From Anaeromyxobacter soli (lineage in GTDB: Bacteria > Myxococcota > Myxococcia > Myxococcales > Anaeromyxobacteraceae), in contig NZ_JAKZLF010000029.1 in NCBI RefSeq assembly GCF_022808855.1, forward strand, positions 1 to 64,000: a stretch of 64,000 bases of DNA. Reading direction: 5' to 3'. Numbering within the stretch: position 1 is the first letter of the stretch; each line of letters starts with the position of its first letter. The notes below the pieces were generated by a model. The model saw only the letters and a program-made list of their open reading frames with translations, was not told the origin of the DNA and did no database searches. Positions 26,142-35,230 of this stretch are shown piece by piece. Position numbers and translations under genes: made by a program.

Positions 26142-26450
26142 ATGGTGAAGCACATCGTGTTCTGGACGCTCAAGGAGCGGGCCGAGGGCGGCTCCCGCGA
26201 GGAGAACGCCCGCAGGGTGAAGGCGGCGCTCGAGGGGCTCGCGGGCCGCATCCCCGGGCTCCTCGAGATCGAGGTGGGCATCGACTTCGCGCGCAGCGAG
26301 GCGTCCTTCGACGTCGCGCTCTACTCCACGTTCGTGGATCGCGCCGCGCTCGACGCCTACCAGGCGCACCCAGAGCACCGCGCCGTCGCCGACCTCATCG
26401 CGCGCGTGCGCGAGAAGCGGGCGGTGGTGGACTACGAGGCCCGCGGCTAG
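26142..26450 (+). CDS. Dabb (stress-responsive A/B barrel) domain protein
   Basis: The 102-residue protein begins MVKHIVFWTLKERA and contains LLEIEVGIDFARSEASFDVALYS, typical of the dimeric alpha-beta barrel (Dabb) family. I take the ATG at 26142 because GGGAGGTGAACGG gives a strong Shine-Dalgarno; a GTG at 26133 overlapping the GNAT stop is the alternative. Members have varied roles, and none can be assigned. It is the last gene of the operon that begins with the 12-haem cytochrome. Confidence 0.85.
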   Translation: MVKHIVFWTLKERAEGGSREENARRVKAALEGLAGRIPGLLEIEVGIDFARSEASFDVALYSTFVDRAALDAYQAHPEHRAVADLIARVREKRAVVDYEARG

Positions 26451-26589
26451 AGCGCCGACATGAGCCGGCGACCGCCGACAGGCGAGGCGCCGGTCGGCCA
26501 CGGCCCCCGCAACGACGCGTTCCGGTGGGAGACGAAGCGGCCCGAGGACGGGGCGCTCGCGTTCCGCTGCGGGAGCCGCGCCTGCCCGG

Positions 26590-27522
26590 CTACATCCGCC
26601 CGCACGGACGGCGGAACGGGCAGCGGCGGCAGCCGTCGCGCTCGGCGTGCTGCGGGAACTGGTCGATGAGGGCCTGGTTGCGGGTGGGGTCGGCGAGCAC
26701 GGCCCGCATCTCCCCGATGGAGTGGCGCATCTCCGCCTGGCACCGCTCCAGCGCGGCCGCGTCGGCGGCGACCGACACCGTGTCGCCGCCCGAGCCGGCG
26801 CCGTTCGCGACGAGGTAGACGAGCCCGCCCAGCACCTGGTCGGGCGGGGCGCTCCACTTCCGCTGCGCGTAGAGCGCGTAGATCCCCACCTGCGTGTGGT
26901 CGACGCCGCGCTCCTTGCCGGTCTTCCAGTCGAGGATCCGCACCCGCCCGTCGGCGTCGCGGTAGGCGAAGTCGATCGCGACCCAGATCTTGGTCCCCTC
27001 GAAGCTCCAGGAGTCGAGCTCGTCCACCGAGAGCCACTGCTCGCGCGGCGTGCGGCGGATCTCCTCGAAGGTGGGGCTCGCGTAGAACGCCCGGAGCGCT
27101 CCGTCCACGACGCCCTCGTAGAGCCGCTTCCAGTCCTCGCCGGGCACCACGTCGCCGTACTCGTGCTCGACGAGACCGACGATGCGCGACGCCTCTCGCC
27201 AGTAGCTCTTCTCGCGCGAGGTCGACCACTGCGCCCGCGCGCGGGCCCGCGTCCGCTCCAGCATCCGGTCCAGGGGGAGGAAGTCGCCGGTCGCGCGCGC
27301 CCGCGAGAGCATCTGCTTCAGCGCGTCGTGCACGACCGAGCCGGCCCACTGCCAGCGGGAGGAGAGCTTCTTGAGGACGTAGAGCTCGCGCACCGTCGAG
27401 CCCGGCGCCGCCTCCCAGCCGCCCCAGCTCCCGTAGTACGCGTAGTAATAGGCGCGCCGGCACTCCACGAACTTCTCGTGGCGCGACTTCGACCAGGAGA
27501 ACTCGTTCTGGAGATCGGCCAT
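26590..27522 (-). CDS. Cas4/RecB-like PD-(D/E)XK nuclease with Fe-S cysteines
   Basis: The 310-residue protein starts at the ATG at 27522 (MADLQNEFSWSKSRHEKF). The nuclease motif is visible as VAIDFAY followed by RILDWKTGK, the D and (D/E)XK residues of the RecB family, and QVGIYALYAQR is the following conserved helix. One Cys near the N-terminus (FVECRRAYYY) and a C-terminal CRRCPFRRPC (CX2CX5C) match the four-cysteine iron-sulfur pattern of Cas4 and AddB. No CRISPR array, cas gene or AddA partner is nearby. It probably acts on DNA ends in repair, but the partner is unknown. Confidence 0.85.
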   Translation of the reverse strand: MADLQNEFSWSKSRHEKFVECRRAYYYAYYGSWGGWEAAPGSTVRELYVLKKLSSRWQWAGSVVHDALKQMLSRARATGDFLPLDRMLERTRARARAQWSTSREKSYWREASRIVGLVEHEYGDVVPGEDWKRLYEGVVDGALRAFYASPTFEEIRRTPREQWLSVDELDSWSFEGTKIWVAIDFAYRDADGRVRILDWKTGKERGVDHTQVGIYALYAQRKWSAPPDQVLGGLVYLVANGAGSGGDTVSVAADAAALERCQAEMRHSIGEMRAVLADPTRNQALIDQFPQHAERDGCRRCPFRRPCGRM

Positions 27523-27646
27523 GGCGGGGTGCGGCGGGCAGGGAGCCCGCCGCCGGCGCAGTCTACTTCGGCACCCCGACAGGCGGGCACTCCTCGGGCG
27601 AGGGAGCGAGCGGTTGGTTTCGAACGGGTCGCGAGCGCGGCCCAAA

Positions 27647-27687
27647 TCGCGGTCGCGGTCGCGGTCGCGCGCGTCGCGTCGCGTCGA
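27647..27687. repeat. short tandem repeat TCGCGG then GTCGC
   Basis: Three copies of TCGCGG (27647-27664) run into three copies of GTCGC (about 27673-27687). The region between the nuclease and kinase genes (27523-27788) holds no other gene. Confidence 0.6.
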
Positions 27688-27753
27688 CCGACGCTAGCTC
27701 TCGCCCGGCGTCGAGCTCGCGGTCGTCACGGCAGCGGAGATCGCTTTGGGCTC

Positions 27754-27785
27754 GGGGGTCGGCGTGAACCTCGGCGCCGACCCCC
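27754..27785 (-). terminator. hairpin behind the orphan histidine kinase gene
   Basis: GGGGGTCGGCG and CGCCGACCCCC form a perfect 11-bp stem with a 10-base loop, starting 3 bases after the kinase stop on the minus strand. There is no T-tract. Confidence 0.5.
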
Positions 27786-27788
27786 GCG

Positions 27789-29177
27789 TCACCCCACCCG
27801 CGCCTCGGCGAGCGAGAGGCGGACCGCGCGCGGCACCCTCACGACGAAGGTCGTGCCCTGTCCCGGCGCCGACTCGACGTCCACCTGCGCGCCCTGGGCC
27901 TCCGTGAGGGTCCGCACCACGAAGAGCCCCAGGCCGACGCTGGAGTGGGCGCCCGGGAGACCGCGCGGCGCCCGCTGGAACGGCTCGAAGATGCTGGCTC
28001 GGATCGCGGGATCGAGCCCGGGCCCCTCGTCGCGCACCTCGAGGCGGACCGCGCCGTCCTCGCCGACCGCGCCGACGCGCACGGGCCGGTCGGGATCGCC
28101 GTACTTGAGCGCGTTCGACAGCAGGTTCGCGACCACCTGCTCCATGCGATCCGGGTCGAACCGGGCGCGCGTGTCGCCCGCGCGCAACAGCTCGATCCGG
28201 TGGCCGCGGGCGTCGGCCAGGTCCTCGGCGACGCGGGTGCAGACGTCGTACAGGTCGGCCTCGCACAGGTGGACCGGGATCTCGGCGCCCGCCTTGGCGC
28301 GACTCCAGTCGAGGAGGTCGCGGATGAGCCGCTCCATCCGCCGGCCCGCGGCGGCGATCCGGCGGGCTGCGCGCTTGGCGTCCTCGGGGAGGTCGGTGCG
28401 AGCGAGCGCCCACGCCGCGGTGAGGATCCCGGAGAGCGGGTTGCGCAGGTCGTGGCTCACCACCGCGACGATCCGCTGCTGCACCTCGAGCACGCGCGCC
28501 CGCTCAGCCTCGTGCGCCTCGCGCGCGCGGATCTCCTGCCGCACCACCCGCGCCGCGCCGAGGACGAACACGAGCAGGAGCCCGTCGAGACCGACGAACA
28601 CGGCGTTGGAGGTCGTGCGGGTGCGGCGGGCCGAGGCCATCGCGCGGGCGACCTCCGCCTCCTCGCGCATCTCGAGCGCCTCGAGCGCGGCGTGCGCCCG
28701 CTCGAGCGGCGGCACCGCCTCGGTGGCGCGCTGCATCCGCGCCTCCTCGAAGCGCCCGGCGTCGGCGAGCGCGAGGGCGCGCCCCTGGCCGTCGACGAGG
28801 CGCTTCACGGCCGGGCGGATCTTCCCGAGGTAGACTCCGTCGTCGTCCACGCGCTCGGCGCCGACCGCGTCGGTGAGGTGCTGCACCGCGCCGGGGATCC
28901 TTCCCCGCGCGTTCTCGTAGCGGGCGCGGTGCCGGGCGTCGCCGCCCGCGACGTACGCGTCCAGGGCCGCGTCGGAGACGAGCATCGCGGACTCGAGCTC
29001 CTCGACCGCGAGCTGCGTGTCCGCGGCCATCTCCGCCGCGACGCTCGCGTCGGTCCTCTTCCCGAGGGTGACGCCGGAGAGCACGCCCGAGGCGACGAGG
29101 GAGGCGACCGCCACGGCGAAGCCGAGCGCGACGCGCTTCGGCAACCCGAACCACCGGCCGGTCTTCCCCGCCATCAT
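27789..29177 (-). CDS. orphan membrane histidine kinase with CHASE3-like sensor
   Basis: The 462-residue kinase has two membrane segments (about 17-37 and 192-212) enclosing an all-helical periplasmic domain of about 150 residues, resembling CHASE3 or four-helix-bundle sensors. The cytoplasmic part has the H box VVSHDLRNPLSGI (His near 242), N box VVANLLSNALKYG, DEGPGLD and VGLGLFVVRTL. All catalytic motifs are intact. No response regulator is adjacent; the closest free receiver protein in the window is at 35231. The signal is unknown. Confidence 0.92.
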   Translation of the reverse strand: MMAGKTGRWFGLPKRVALGFAVAVASLVASGVLSGVTLGKRTDASVAAEMAADTQLAVEELESAMLVSDAALDAYVAGGDARHRARYENARGRIPGAVQHLTDAVGAERVDDDGVYLGKIRPAVKRLVDGQGRALALADAGRFEEARMQRATEAVPPLERAHAALEALEMREEAEVARAMASARRTRTTSNAVFVGLDGLLLVFVLGAARVVRQEIRAREAHEAERARVLEVQQRIVAVVSHDLRNPLSGILTAAWALARTDLPEDAKRAARRIAAAGRRMERLIRDLLDWSRAKAGAEIPVHLCEADLYDVCTRVAEDLADARGHRIELLRAGDTRARFDPDRMEQVVANLLSNALKYGDPDRPVRVGAVGEDGAVRLEVRDEGPGLDPAIRASIFEPFQRAPRGLPGAHSSVGLGLFVVRTLTEAQGAQVDVESAPGQGTTFVVRVPRAVRLSLAEARVG

Positions 29178-29380
29178 CGACCTCGCGTGAGGAGAACATC
29201 CAACACGTGTACGCGTCCGAGGTCATCGTGTCCCGATGTCGCACCCGAGCGAGCGCGGGCGGATATCGCTCCTCGCGAAGAGGGCGAAGAGGGACGCCGC
29301 GCGCTCCGACGCGGCGCGCGGAGGCCGCTGTGGGACAGCGCGATCCGTGTCGGGGAGCGGCGCGGGGCGCGCCCGCGTCC

Positions 29381-30892
29381 TCAGCGCGCGCCCGCCGCCC
29401 GGGCCGGACGCGTCCCACGCGCCGGGGAGGGGGCGGGGCGTTCGTCGACCGGTCCGAGCGGGAGCCCCGCGAGCTGGGGCCGTACGACGGACGGGTTCCC
29501 GACCATGACCACCGTCATGCGGGCCGGATCGAGGTAGCGCTGCGCGATCCGCCTGACCGCCTCGGCGTCCACCTTCCGCACCGCGTCGGCGTAGCCGTTC
29601 CAGTAGTCGTCGGGCAGCCCGTGCAGGGCGAGCTCCGCGACGCGGGAGGCGATCCCGCCGGCGGTGGCGAAGTCCGCGGGCAGGCCGAGCACCAGCGCGT
29701 CCTTCGCGTCGGAGAGCTCCTGCGCCGGGACCGGCTCCTCGCGCATCCGGGCGAGCTCGTGCAGGAGCTCCTTCACGGCCGGGCCGGTGACGTCGGCCTT
29801 GACGCTGCCGGCGACGAGGCTCACGCCGGCGAGCTTGCGGGCGTCACCCATGGCGTAGACACCGTAGGTGTAACCCTTCTCCTCGCGCAGGTTGCGGAAC
29901 AGGCGCGAGGAGGAGCCGCCGCCGAGCACCTGGAAGGCCACCGACGCCGCGACGAAGTCGGGCGAGGAGCGCAGGGCGCCGGGCATCCCGACGAGGAGGT
30001 ACGTCTGCGGCGCGTCGGGCTTCTCGACGAGGATCGTCCGGTGCGGCGCGGCGGGCGGCGTGGGCGCGAGCCGCCCCGGCGCGCCGCCGCGCTTCCAGCG
30101 GCCCAGCGTCGCCTCGAGCAGGGGGCGGAGCTCCGCCTCCGCGACGTCGCCCACCACGACGAGCTCGGCGTTCTCGGGGCGGTAGTTCCGGGCGTGGAAC
30201 TCGGCGAGGTCGCGCGGGCGGGTCGCCTTCACCGACGCCTCGTTCCCGAGCAGATAGTGGCCGTAGGGCATCGGGCCCCAGAAGATCGGGATGAACGTCT
30301 TCGAGGCGATGGGCTGCGGCTGATCCCGCTGCTGGAGGAGCGCCACGAGCCGCTGGTCCTGCACGCGGTCGAAGTCGCCCCGGGGGAAGGCCGGGTTCAT
30401 CGTCACGTCGGCGAAGAGCGTGAGGTACTTCGCGAGGTGCTTCGCGAGCACCGCGCCGGACACGGCGGCGGAGTCGGGGCCGGCCGAGGCGTGGATCGAC
30501 GCTCCGAGGAAGTTCGTCTCGTCCGAGAGCTGGATCGCGGAGCGGGTCTTCGTCCCCTCGGTGAGCATCGCGGCGGTGAAGCTCGCGAGGCCGGGCAGGC
30601 GCGCCGGATCGCGCCCCGCGCCGGCGCCCACGAGGAGGTTCATCGCGACCACCGGGAGGCGGCGGTACTCGACGAGGCGCACCTTGAGGCCGTTCGAGAG
30701 CGCGAAGTGGCGCTGCGCGGGGAGCTCGAGCTCCGGCGCGCGCCCGAGCGGCGGGACCTGCGAGCGGTCCGGCCCTGCGGGCGCGGGCGCGGCGGCTGCG
30801 ACGGGCGGCGGGGCGGCGGGCGCCTTCGCGCGCGGCCCGGCGCAGGCGAGCGCCGCGGCGACGAGGAGGACGAGGGCGTTGCGGCGGATCAT
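29381..30892 (-). CDS. M16 family peptidase-like subunit, zinc motif lost
   Basis: The 503-residue protein has a lipoprotein-like signal (MIRRNALVLLVAAALACAG, Cys17) and the M16 fold: NGLKVRLVEYRRLPVVAMNLLVGAG near the N-terminus and FRNLREEKGYTYGVYA in the C-terminal half. The place of the zinc motif HXXEH reads FTAAMLTEGT, so it cannot bind zinc in the usual way. It pairs with the active M16 gene just upstream; the ATGA overlap couples their translation. Catalytic plus inactive M16 heterodimers are known in other systems. The pair probably degrades peptides in the periplasm. Confidence 0.9.
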   Translation of the reverse strand: MIRRNALVLLVAAALACAGPRAKAPAAPPPVAAAAPAPAGPDRSQVPPLGRAPELELPAQRHFALSNGLKVRLVEYRRLPVVAMNLLVGAGAGRDPARLPGLASFTAAMLTEGTKTRSAIQLSDETNFLGASIHASAGPDSAAVSGAVLAKHLAKYLTLFADVTMNPAFPRGDFDRVQDQRLVALLQQRDQPQPIASKTFIPIFWGPMPYGHYLLGNEASVKATRPRDLAEFHARNYRPENAELVVVGDVAEAELRPLLEATLGRWKRGGAPGRLAPTPPAAPHRTILVEKPDAPQTYLLVGMPGALRSSPDFVAASVAFQVLGGGSSSRLFRNLREEKGYTYGVYAMGDARKLAGVSLVAGSVKADVTGPAVKELLHELARMREEPVPAQELSDAKDALVLGLPADFATAGGIASRVAELALHGLPDDYWNGYADAVRKVDAEAVRRIAQRYLDPARMTVVMVGNPSVVRPQLAGLPLGPVDERPAPSPARGTRPARAAGAR

Positions 30893-32400
30893 CGGACGGC
30901 TCCGTTCGCGGGCGGGTTCGGCTGGCTGGCGGCGGGGGGCGGCGGAGGCGCCGGGCTGGGCGCGGGCGCGGGGGCGCCCGGGCCGGGGGGAGCGCCCGCG
31001 GGCGGACGCTGCGGCGCGGGGACCTCCGGCCCGCCGGCGGACGGCGTCACGGTCAGGACGACGCGCGCGTCCTTGCGGAGGAAGCGCCGGGTGGCGGCGG
31101 ACACGTCGGCGGGGGTGAGGGCGCGGTAGCGGGCGAGGTCCTTCGCGAGGTAGCCCGGGTCGCCCGCCCGCAGGTAGTAGTCGGCGAGGGTCGCGGCGCG
31201 GCCGCCGAACCCGCCCACCGGCTCGAGCGAGAAGATCGCGCTCGACTCGATGACGTTCTTCGCGCGCTGCAGCTCCTCCGCGCTCGGAGGCTCCGCGGCG
31301 AGGCGCGCCAGCTCCTCGTCGATCTCCTTCTCGAGCCGCTCGAGCGAGATCCCCGGCTTCGGGGTGGCCACGACGAGGAACATGCCCGCGAGCGCCTGCC
31401 CGGACTGGCCCGCCGAGACGCTCTGCGCGATCCGCTCGTCCATCACGAGCCGCTTCTCGAGGCGCGCGCTCTTGCCCTCGGAGAGCACCTGGCCGGCGAC
31501 GCCCAGCGCGGCGTCGCCGTCGGCGAAGAGCTTCGGCGTCTGCCACGCGATGTACAGGCGGGGGAGCTGCACGCGGTCCTGCATCGTCGCGCGCTTCTCG
31601 GCCGCGATGGGCGCGGGCGCCGGCACGCTCGGCGCGGCCGGCTTCTGCTTGCCCGGGATCCCGCCGAACCACTTCTCGACGAGCGCGCGCGTCCTCGCCG
31701 GGTCGATGTCGCCGGCGACGGCGAGCACCGCGTTCTCCGGCCCGTACCAGCGCTGGAAGAACTCCTTCACGTCGCCGAGCGTCGCGGCCTCGAGGTCCTC
31801 GTGCGAGCCGATGGGCACCCAGTGGTACGGGAACTCCGGGCTCCAGAGGTTCGAGAGGATCCGCTCGTAGGCGAGCCCGTACGGCTGCATCTCGTAGTTC
31901 TCGCGCCGCTCGTTGCGCACGACGTCGCGCTGGTTGTCGAGCTTGTCCTGCGTGAGCGTGGGCAGGAGGTAGCCCATGCGGTCGGCCTCGACGAACAGCA
32001 TCTGCTCGAGGGCGCTCGTCGGGACCTGCTCCCAGTACTGCGTGGTGTCCTGCGCGGTGGAGCCGTTGCCGCTCCCGCCCGCCGCGTCGAGGAGCCGGTC
32101 CGCCTCGCCCTTCGGCAGGTGCTCGGTCCCCTGGAACATGAGGTGCTCGAAGAGGTGGGCGAACCCGGTCCGCCCCTCCTTCTCGTTCTTCGAGCCGACG
32201 TCGTACTGGACGTGGACGCCGACGATGGGCGTCGTGTGATCCTCGTGGAGGATGACGGTGAGCCCGTTCTCGAGCCGGAAGAGCGTGTAGGGGATCTCGG
32301 GCGCGCTCGCGGCGTCGGCCGCGGCGGCGGGAGCTTGCGCGCGCGGCAGGGCGGGGAGGAGCGCGACGGCGAGCGCGGTCGCGAGGATTCTCGGCGTCAT
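30889..32400 (-). CDS. M16 family zinc metallopeptidase, active subunit
   Basis: The 503-residue protein begins with a signal peptide (MTPRILATALAVALLPALPRAQA). The inverted zinc motif HLFEH is present in GFAHLFEHLMFQGT, and the downstream Glu region VRNERRENYEM supplies the third ligand. A long Pro/Ala/Gly-rich C-terminal tail (about 445-503) is low complexity. A promoter lies directly upstream. The stop overlaps the start of the inactive partner by 4 bases. Confidence 0.93.
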   Translation of the reverse strand: MTPRILATALAVALLPALPRAQAPAAAADAASAPEIPYTLFRLENGLTVILHEDHTTPIVGVHVQYDVGSKNEKEGRTGFAHLFEHLMFQGTEHLPKGEADRLLDAAGGSGNGSTAQDTTQYWEQVPTSALEQMLFVEADRMGYLLPTLTQDKLDNQRDVVRNERRENYEMQPYGLAYERILSNLWSPEFPYHWVPIGSHEDLEAATLGDVKEFFQRWYGPENAVLAVAGDIDPARTRALVEKWFGGIPGKQKPAAPSVPAPAPIAAEKRATMQDRVQLPRLYIAWQTPKLFADGDAALGVAGQVLSEGKSARLEKRLVMDERIAQSVSAGQSGQALAGMFLVVATPKPGISLERLEKEIDEELARLAAEPPSAEELQRAKNVIESSAIFSLEPVGGFGGRAATLADYYLRAGDPGYLAKDLARYRALTPADVSAATRRFLRKDARVVLTVTPSAGGPEVPAPQRPPAGAPPGPGAPAPAPSPAPPPPPAASQPNPPANGAVR

Positions 32401-32408
32401 GGCGCGGC

Positions 32409-32437
32409 GTTATAAGCCCCGCCTCCTCCGGCGTCAC
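32409..32437 (-). promoter_or_regulatory. promoter of the M16 pair
   Basis: On the minus strand GTGACG (32437-32432), a 17-base spacer and TATAAC (32414-32409). The ATG at 32400 follows after 8 bases, so the transcript would be leaderless. Confidence 0.5.
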
Positions 32438-32544
32438 GTTCCGTAGCGGGCCCCCTCCGTACCGCCGACCCGCCGTGCGAAATATTCCCTGCTCCGCGGC
32501 GTAGACGCCCCGAACGCCTCAGCCGCCCGGCGCCCTCCGCCTTC

Positions 32545-35151
32545 ATGCTCCGACGCTCGCTCGCGCTCCTCTCCGCCGCCTTCTCCCTTCCGGCGCTCGC
32601 CGCCGCCCCGGGCGAGCCGCTCACGGCCGCCCGCCGCACGGGGGACATCGTCCTCGACGGTCGGCTGGAGGATCCGGCCTGGGATCTCACCCCCGCCTTC
32701 GACGGCTTCGTCCAGGTCTTCCCGGCGCAGGGGGCCCCGCCGTCCGAGCGCACCGAGGTGCGCGTCCTGTTCGACGACCGGGCGCTGTACGTGGGGATCG
32801 TCGCCCACGACCGGAGCCCCGGCGAGGTGCGCCGTCCGCTCGGGCGGCGCGATCGGGCCCCGTACTCCGACGCGGTGACGGTGGTCATCGACTCGATGGG
32901 TGATCACCGCGCCGCCTACGTGTTCGAGCTCAACGCGGCCGGGGTGCAGACGGACGCGCTGCTCTTCGAGGACGACTCGTCGACGGGAGACTGGGACGCC
33001 GTGTGGGAGGCCGCCACGGCGGCCCTCCCCGACGGCTGGGGCGCCGAGCTGCGCATCCCGCTCGCCGCGCTGCGCTTCTCGAACGCGCCCGTGCAGACGT
33101 GGGGGTTCGGGGTGAAGCGAGTCATCGCGCGCCGGCACGAGGAGGTCCTCTCGGTGCTCATCCCCCGCGGCACGCGAGGGCAGATCGCGCGCCTCGGCAG
33201 CCTGGTCGGGCTGGAGGGGCTCCGGCCGGTGCAGGAGCTCGAGGTCGCCCCCTACACCGCGGCCCGGCTCGCCTTCCGCCCGCGGGTCTCGGACGTTCCG
33301 CGCCCGCGCGACGTCGATCCGGTCGGCGACGTCGGGCTCGACGTGCGCGCCTCGCTCGGGCGCGCGGTCTCGCTCCAGGGCACGCTCAACCCGGACTTCG
33401 GGCAGGTGGAGGCGGACGAGATCATCCAGAACCTCTCCACCTTCGAGATCTTCTTCCCGGAGAAGCGGCCGTTCTTCACGCAGGGCATGGACCTGTTCCA
33501 GCCGGTCGCGATCCCCAATCGCCGCTCGCCGCAGCAGCTCTTCTACTCCCGCCGCATCGGCCTCGACGCGCCCATCCTCGGGGCCGCGAAGCTCACCGGC
33601 AAGCCCTCCGACACGCTCCAGGTCGGGTTCGCGGACGCGCTCGTCACCGGCGCCGGCGCGGGGCTGCCGGAGGCGACCCCCGACCGCTCCTTCCGCTTCG
33701 ACGCGGCCCAGCCGCTCCACTTCGGGCCGCGGGCCGCGCTCCCCGAGCTCGCCCCGGCGCCGCGCAACTTCCTCGCCGGCGTCGCGCGTTACCAGCCCGC
33801 GCCGTCGCGCAGCTTCGGCGCGACCTTCACCTCGGCGCTGCCCCTCGGCCCGGCCTGCTCGATCGAGGACGCCGAGAAGGACGACGAGGCCGACGACCCG
33901 CGCCTGCGCCGCCCTGCGCGCTGCGACGTGCTCGGCGGCAACGCCGCCGCGCTCGACTGGAACCTGCGCTCGCGCGACGGCGCGTGGTTCCTCCTCGGCC
34001 AGGTCACCGGCTCGCAGGCGCTCGGCGGCGCGCCGACGCGGGCCGCCCCCGGCGCGCCCATCTCGCCCCGCTCGCGCACGCTCGCGGACGGGACGGTGCT
34101 CGAGGAGGGCGATCTCGGCTACGGCGCTCACGCCGCGGTCGGCCGCGTCGGGGGAGAGCCGTGGCGCTTCGAGGTCCACTGGGAGTACGAGTCACCCCGG
34201 CTCGAGCTCAACGCCCTCGGCTACCAGCGCACCCAGAACGAGCAGCTCGGGCGCGCGCTCGTGCGCTACGTCCGGCCGACCGGTGGCGGGCCGTTCCACT
34301 CCTACGCGCTCGTCACCGGCGTCGAGGGGCACCGCACCACCGACGGACGTGGCCTCGCGCGGACGAAGCAGGTCTGGATCGGCGGCGAGGCGCAGCTCCG
34401 CACCTACCAGTGGGTCGGCTGCACCGCCCTGGCGGAGGACCGCTCCTGGGACGTGCGCGAGATCTCCGAGACCGGCGTCGCGCTCGAGAAGGCGCCGTTC
34501 ACCTACGCCGAATGCTACGCCGCGCTCGACCCCTCGAGGCCCGTGTACCTCGAGGTCGCCGCCGGCAGCGGGCGCACCGCCGCGGTCGGACCCCTCGGTG
34601 CGCTCGGCTACTGGGGAACGAAGGGCATGCTCGTCGTGAGGCCGCACGCGCGGCTCGAGAGCCGCCTCGACGTTCACTACGAGGCGTCGCGCTGGCGGGC
34701 GCGGTACGTCGACGAGCCGACCCCCGGCGTCTACCGCTTCGGCGACCTCGGCGCGCCCTCGCTCTCCGTGACGGTGCGCCAGCAGCTGGTCGTCACGCCG
34801 CGGCTCACCCTCCAGGGCTACGCGCAGCTCTTCGCGTCGTACGGCGAGTTCCGCGGGTTCCGCCAGGCCGCCGCGCGGGACCGCAAGGTGACGCTCGCCT
34901 CGCTCTCGCCCGCCGAGGCGCCCCCGCCGAGCGAGAACGACTTCCGCGAGGGCGCGCTCAACCTGAACGCCGTCCTGCGCTGGGAGTACCGGCTCGGCTC
35001 CACCCTGTACCTCGTCTACACGCGCGCCCAGCGCGAGCTCGAGTGGGACGGCGCGAGCGCGCTCCCGGTCACGCTCGGCCCGCACGCGCTCGGCGCCGGG
35101 CCGGCGACCGACACCTTCCTCGTGAAGTGGACGTACTACTGGACCCGCTGA
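32545..35151 (+). CDS. DUF5916-type outer-membrane protein with CBM9-like domain
   Basis: The 868-residue protein has a signal peptide (MLRRSLALLSAAFSLPALAA). An N-terminal CBM9/DOMON-like beta domain (about 25-210) contains IVLDGRLEDPAWD and ALYVGIVAHDRSPGEV. The remainder is the DUF5916 region with NPDFGQVEADE and FFPEKRPFFTQGMDLF, ending in aromatic WTYYWTR as outer-membrane barrels do. The ligand is unknown; related proteins are often exported and surface-associated. It is divergent from the M16 peptidase pair. Confidence 0.82.
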   Translation: MLRRSLALLSAAFSLPALAAAPGEPLTAARRTGDIVLDGRLEDPAWDLTPAFDGFVQVFPAQGAPPSERTEVRVLFDDRALYVGIVAHDRSPGEVRRPLGRRDRAPYSDAVTVVIDSMGDHRAAYVFELNAAGVQTDALLFEDDSSTGDWDAVWEAATAALPDGWGAELRIPLAALRFSNAPVQTWGFGVKRVIARRHEEVLSVLIPRGTRGQIARLGSLVGLEGLRPVQELEVAPYTAARLAFRPRVSDVPRPRDVDPVGDVGLDVRASLGRAVSLQGTLNPDFGQVEADEIIQNLSTFEIFFPEKRPFFTQGMDLFQPVAIPNRRSPQQLFYSRRIGLDAPILGAAKLTGKPSDTLQVGFADALVTGAGAGLPEATPDRSFRFDAAQPLHFGPRAALPELAPAPRNFLAGVARYQPAPSRSFGATFTSALPLGPACSIEDAEKDDEADDPRLRRPARCDVLGGNAAALDWNLRSRDGAWFLLGQVTGSQALGGAPTRAAPGAPISPRSRTLADGTVLEEGDLGYGAHAAVGRVGGEPWRFEVHWEYESPRLELNALGYQRTQNEQLGRALVRYVRPTGGGPFHSYALVTGVEGHRTTDGRGLARTKQVWIGGEAQLRTYQWVGCTALAEDRSWDVREISETGVALEKAPFTYAECYAALDPSRPVYLEVAAGSGRTAAVGPLGALGYWGTKGMLVVRPHARLESRLDVHYEASRWRARYVDEPTPGVYRFGDLGAPSLSVTVRQQLVVTPRLTLQGYAQLFASYGEFRGFRQAAARDRKVTLASLSPAEAPPPSENDFREGALNLNAVLRWEYRLGSTLYLVYTRAQRELEWDGASALPVTLGPHALGAGPATDTFLVKWTYYWTR

Positions 35152-35193
35152 CGCCCGCTGGCGAGGGGGCGGGCGGCCGTGGGGCCCCCCGGG

Positions 35194-35221
35194 TTGCGCC
35201 CGCCTGCTGGGGCGGTATGCT
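35194..35221 (+). promoter_or_regulatory. promoter of the receiver-domain gene
   Basis: TTGCGC (35194-35199), 16 bases, TATGCT (35216-35221). The ATG at 35231 is 9 bases beyond the -10 box and has no Shine-Dalgarno. Confidence 0.5.
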
Positions 35222-35230
35222 TCCTCCCAC

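Noticed and set aside
26451-26589. Possible small gene or hairpin element between the Dabb gene and the nuclease gene
   Set aside because: No start with a Shine-Dalgarno and no clean stem were found; it is a normal convergent intergenic region.
27647-27687. Tandem TCGCGG/GTCGC units as a possible CRISPR or regulatory array
   Set aside because: Units are 5-6 bases without spacers; it is a simple-sequence repeat.
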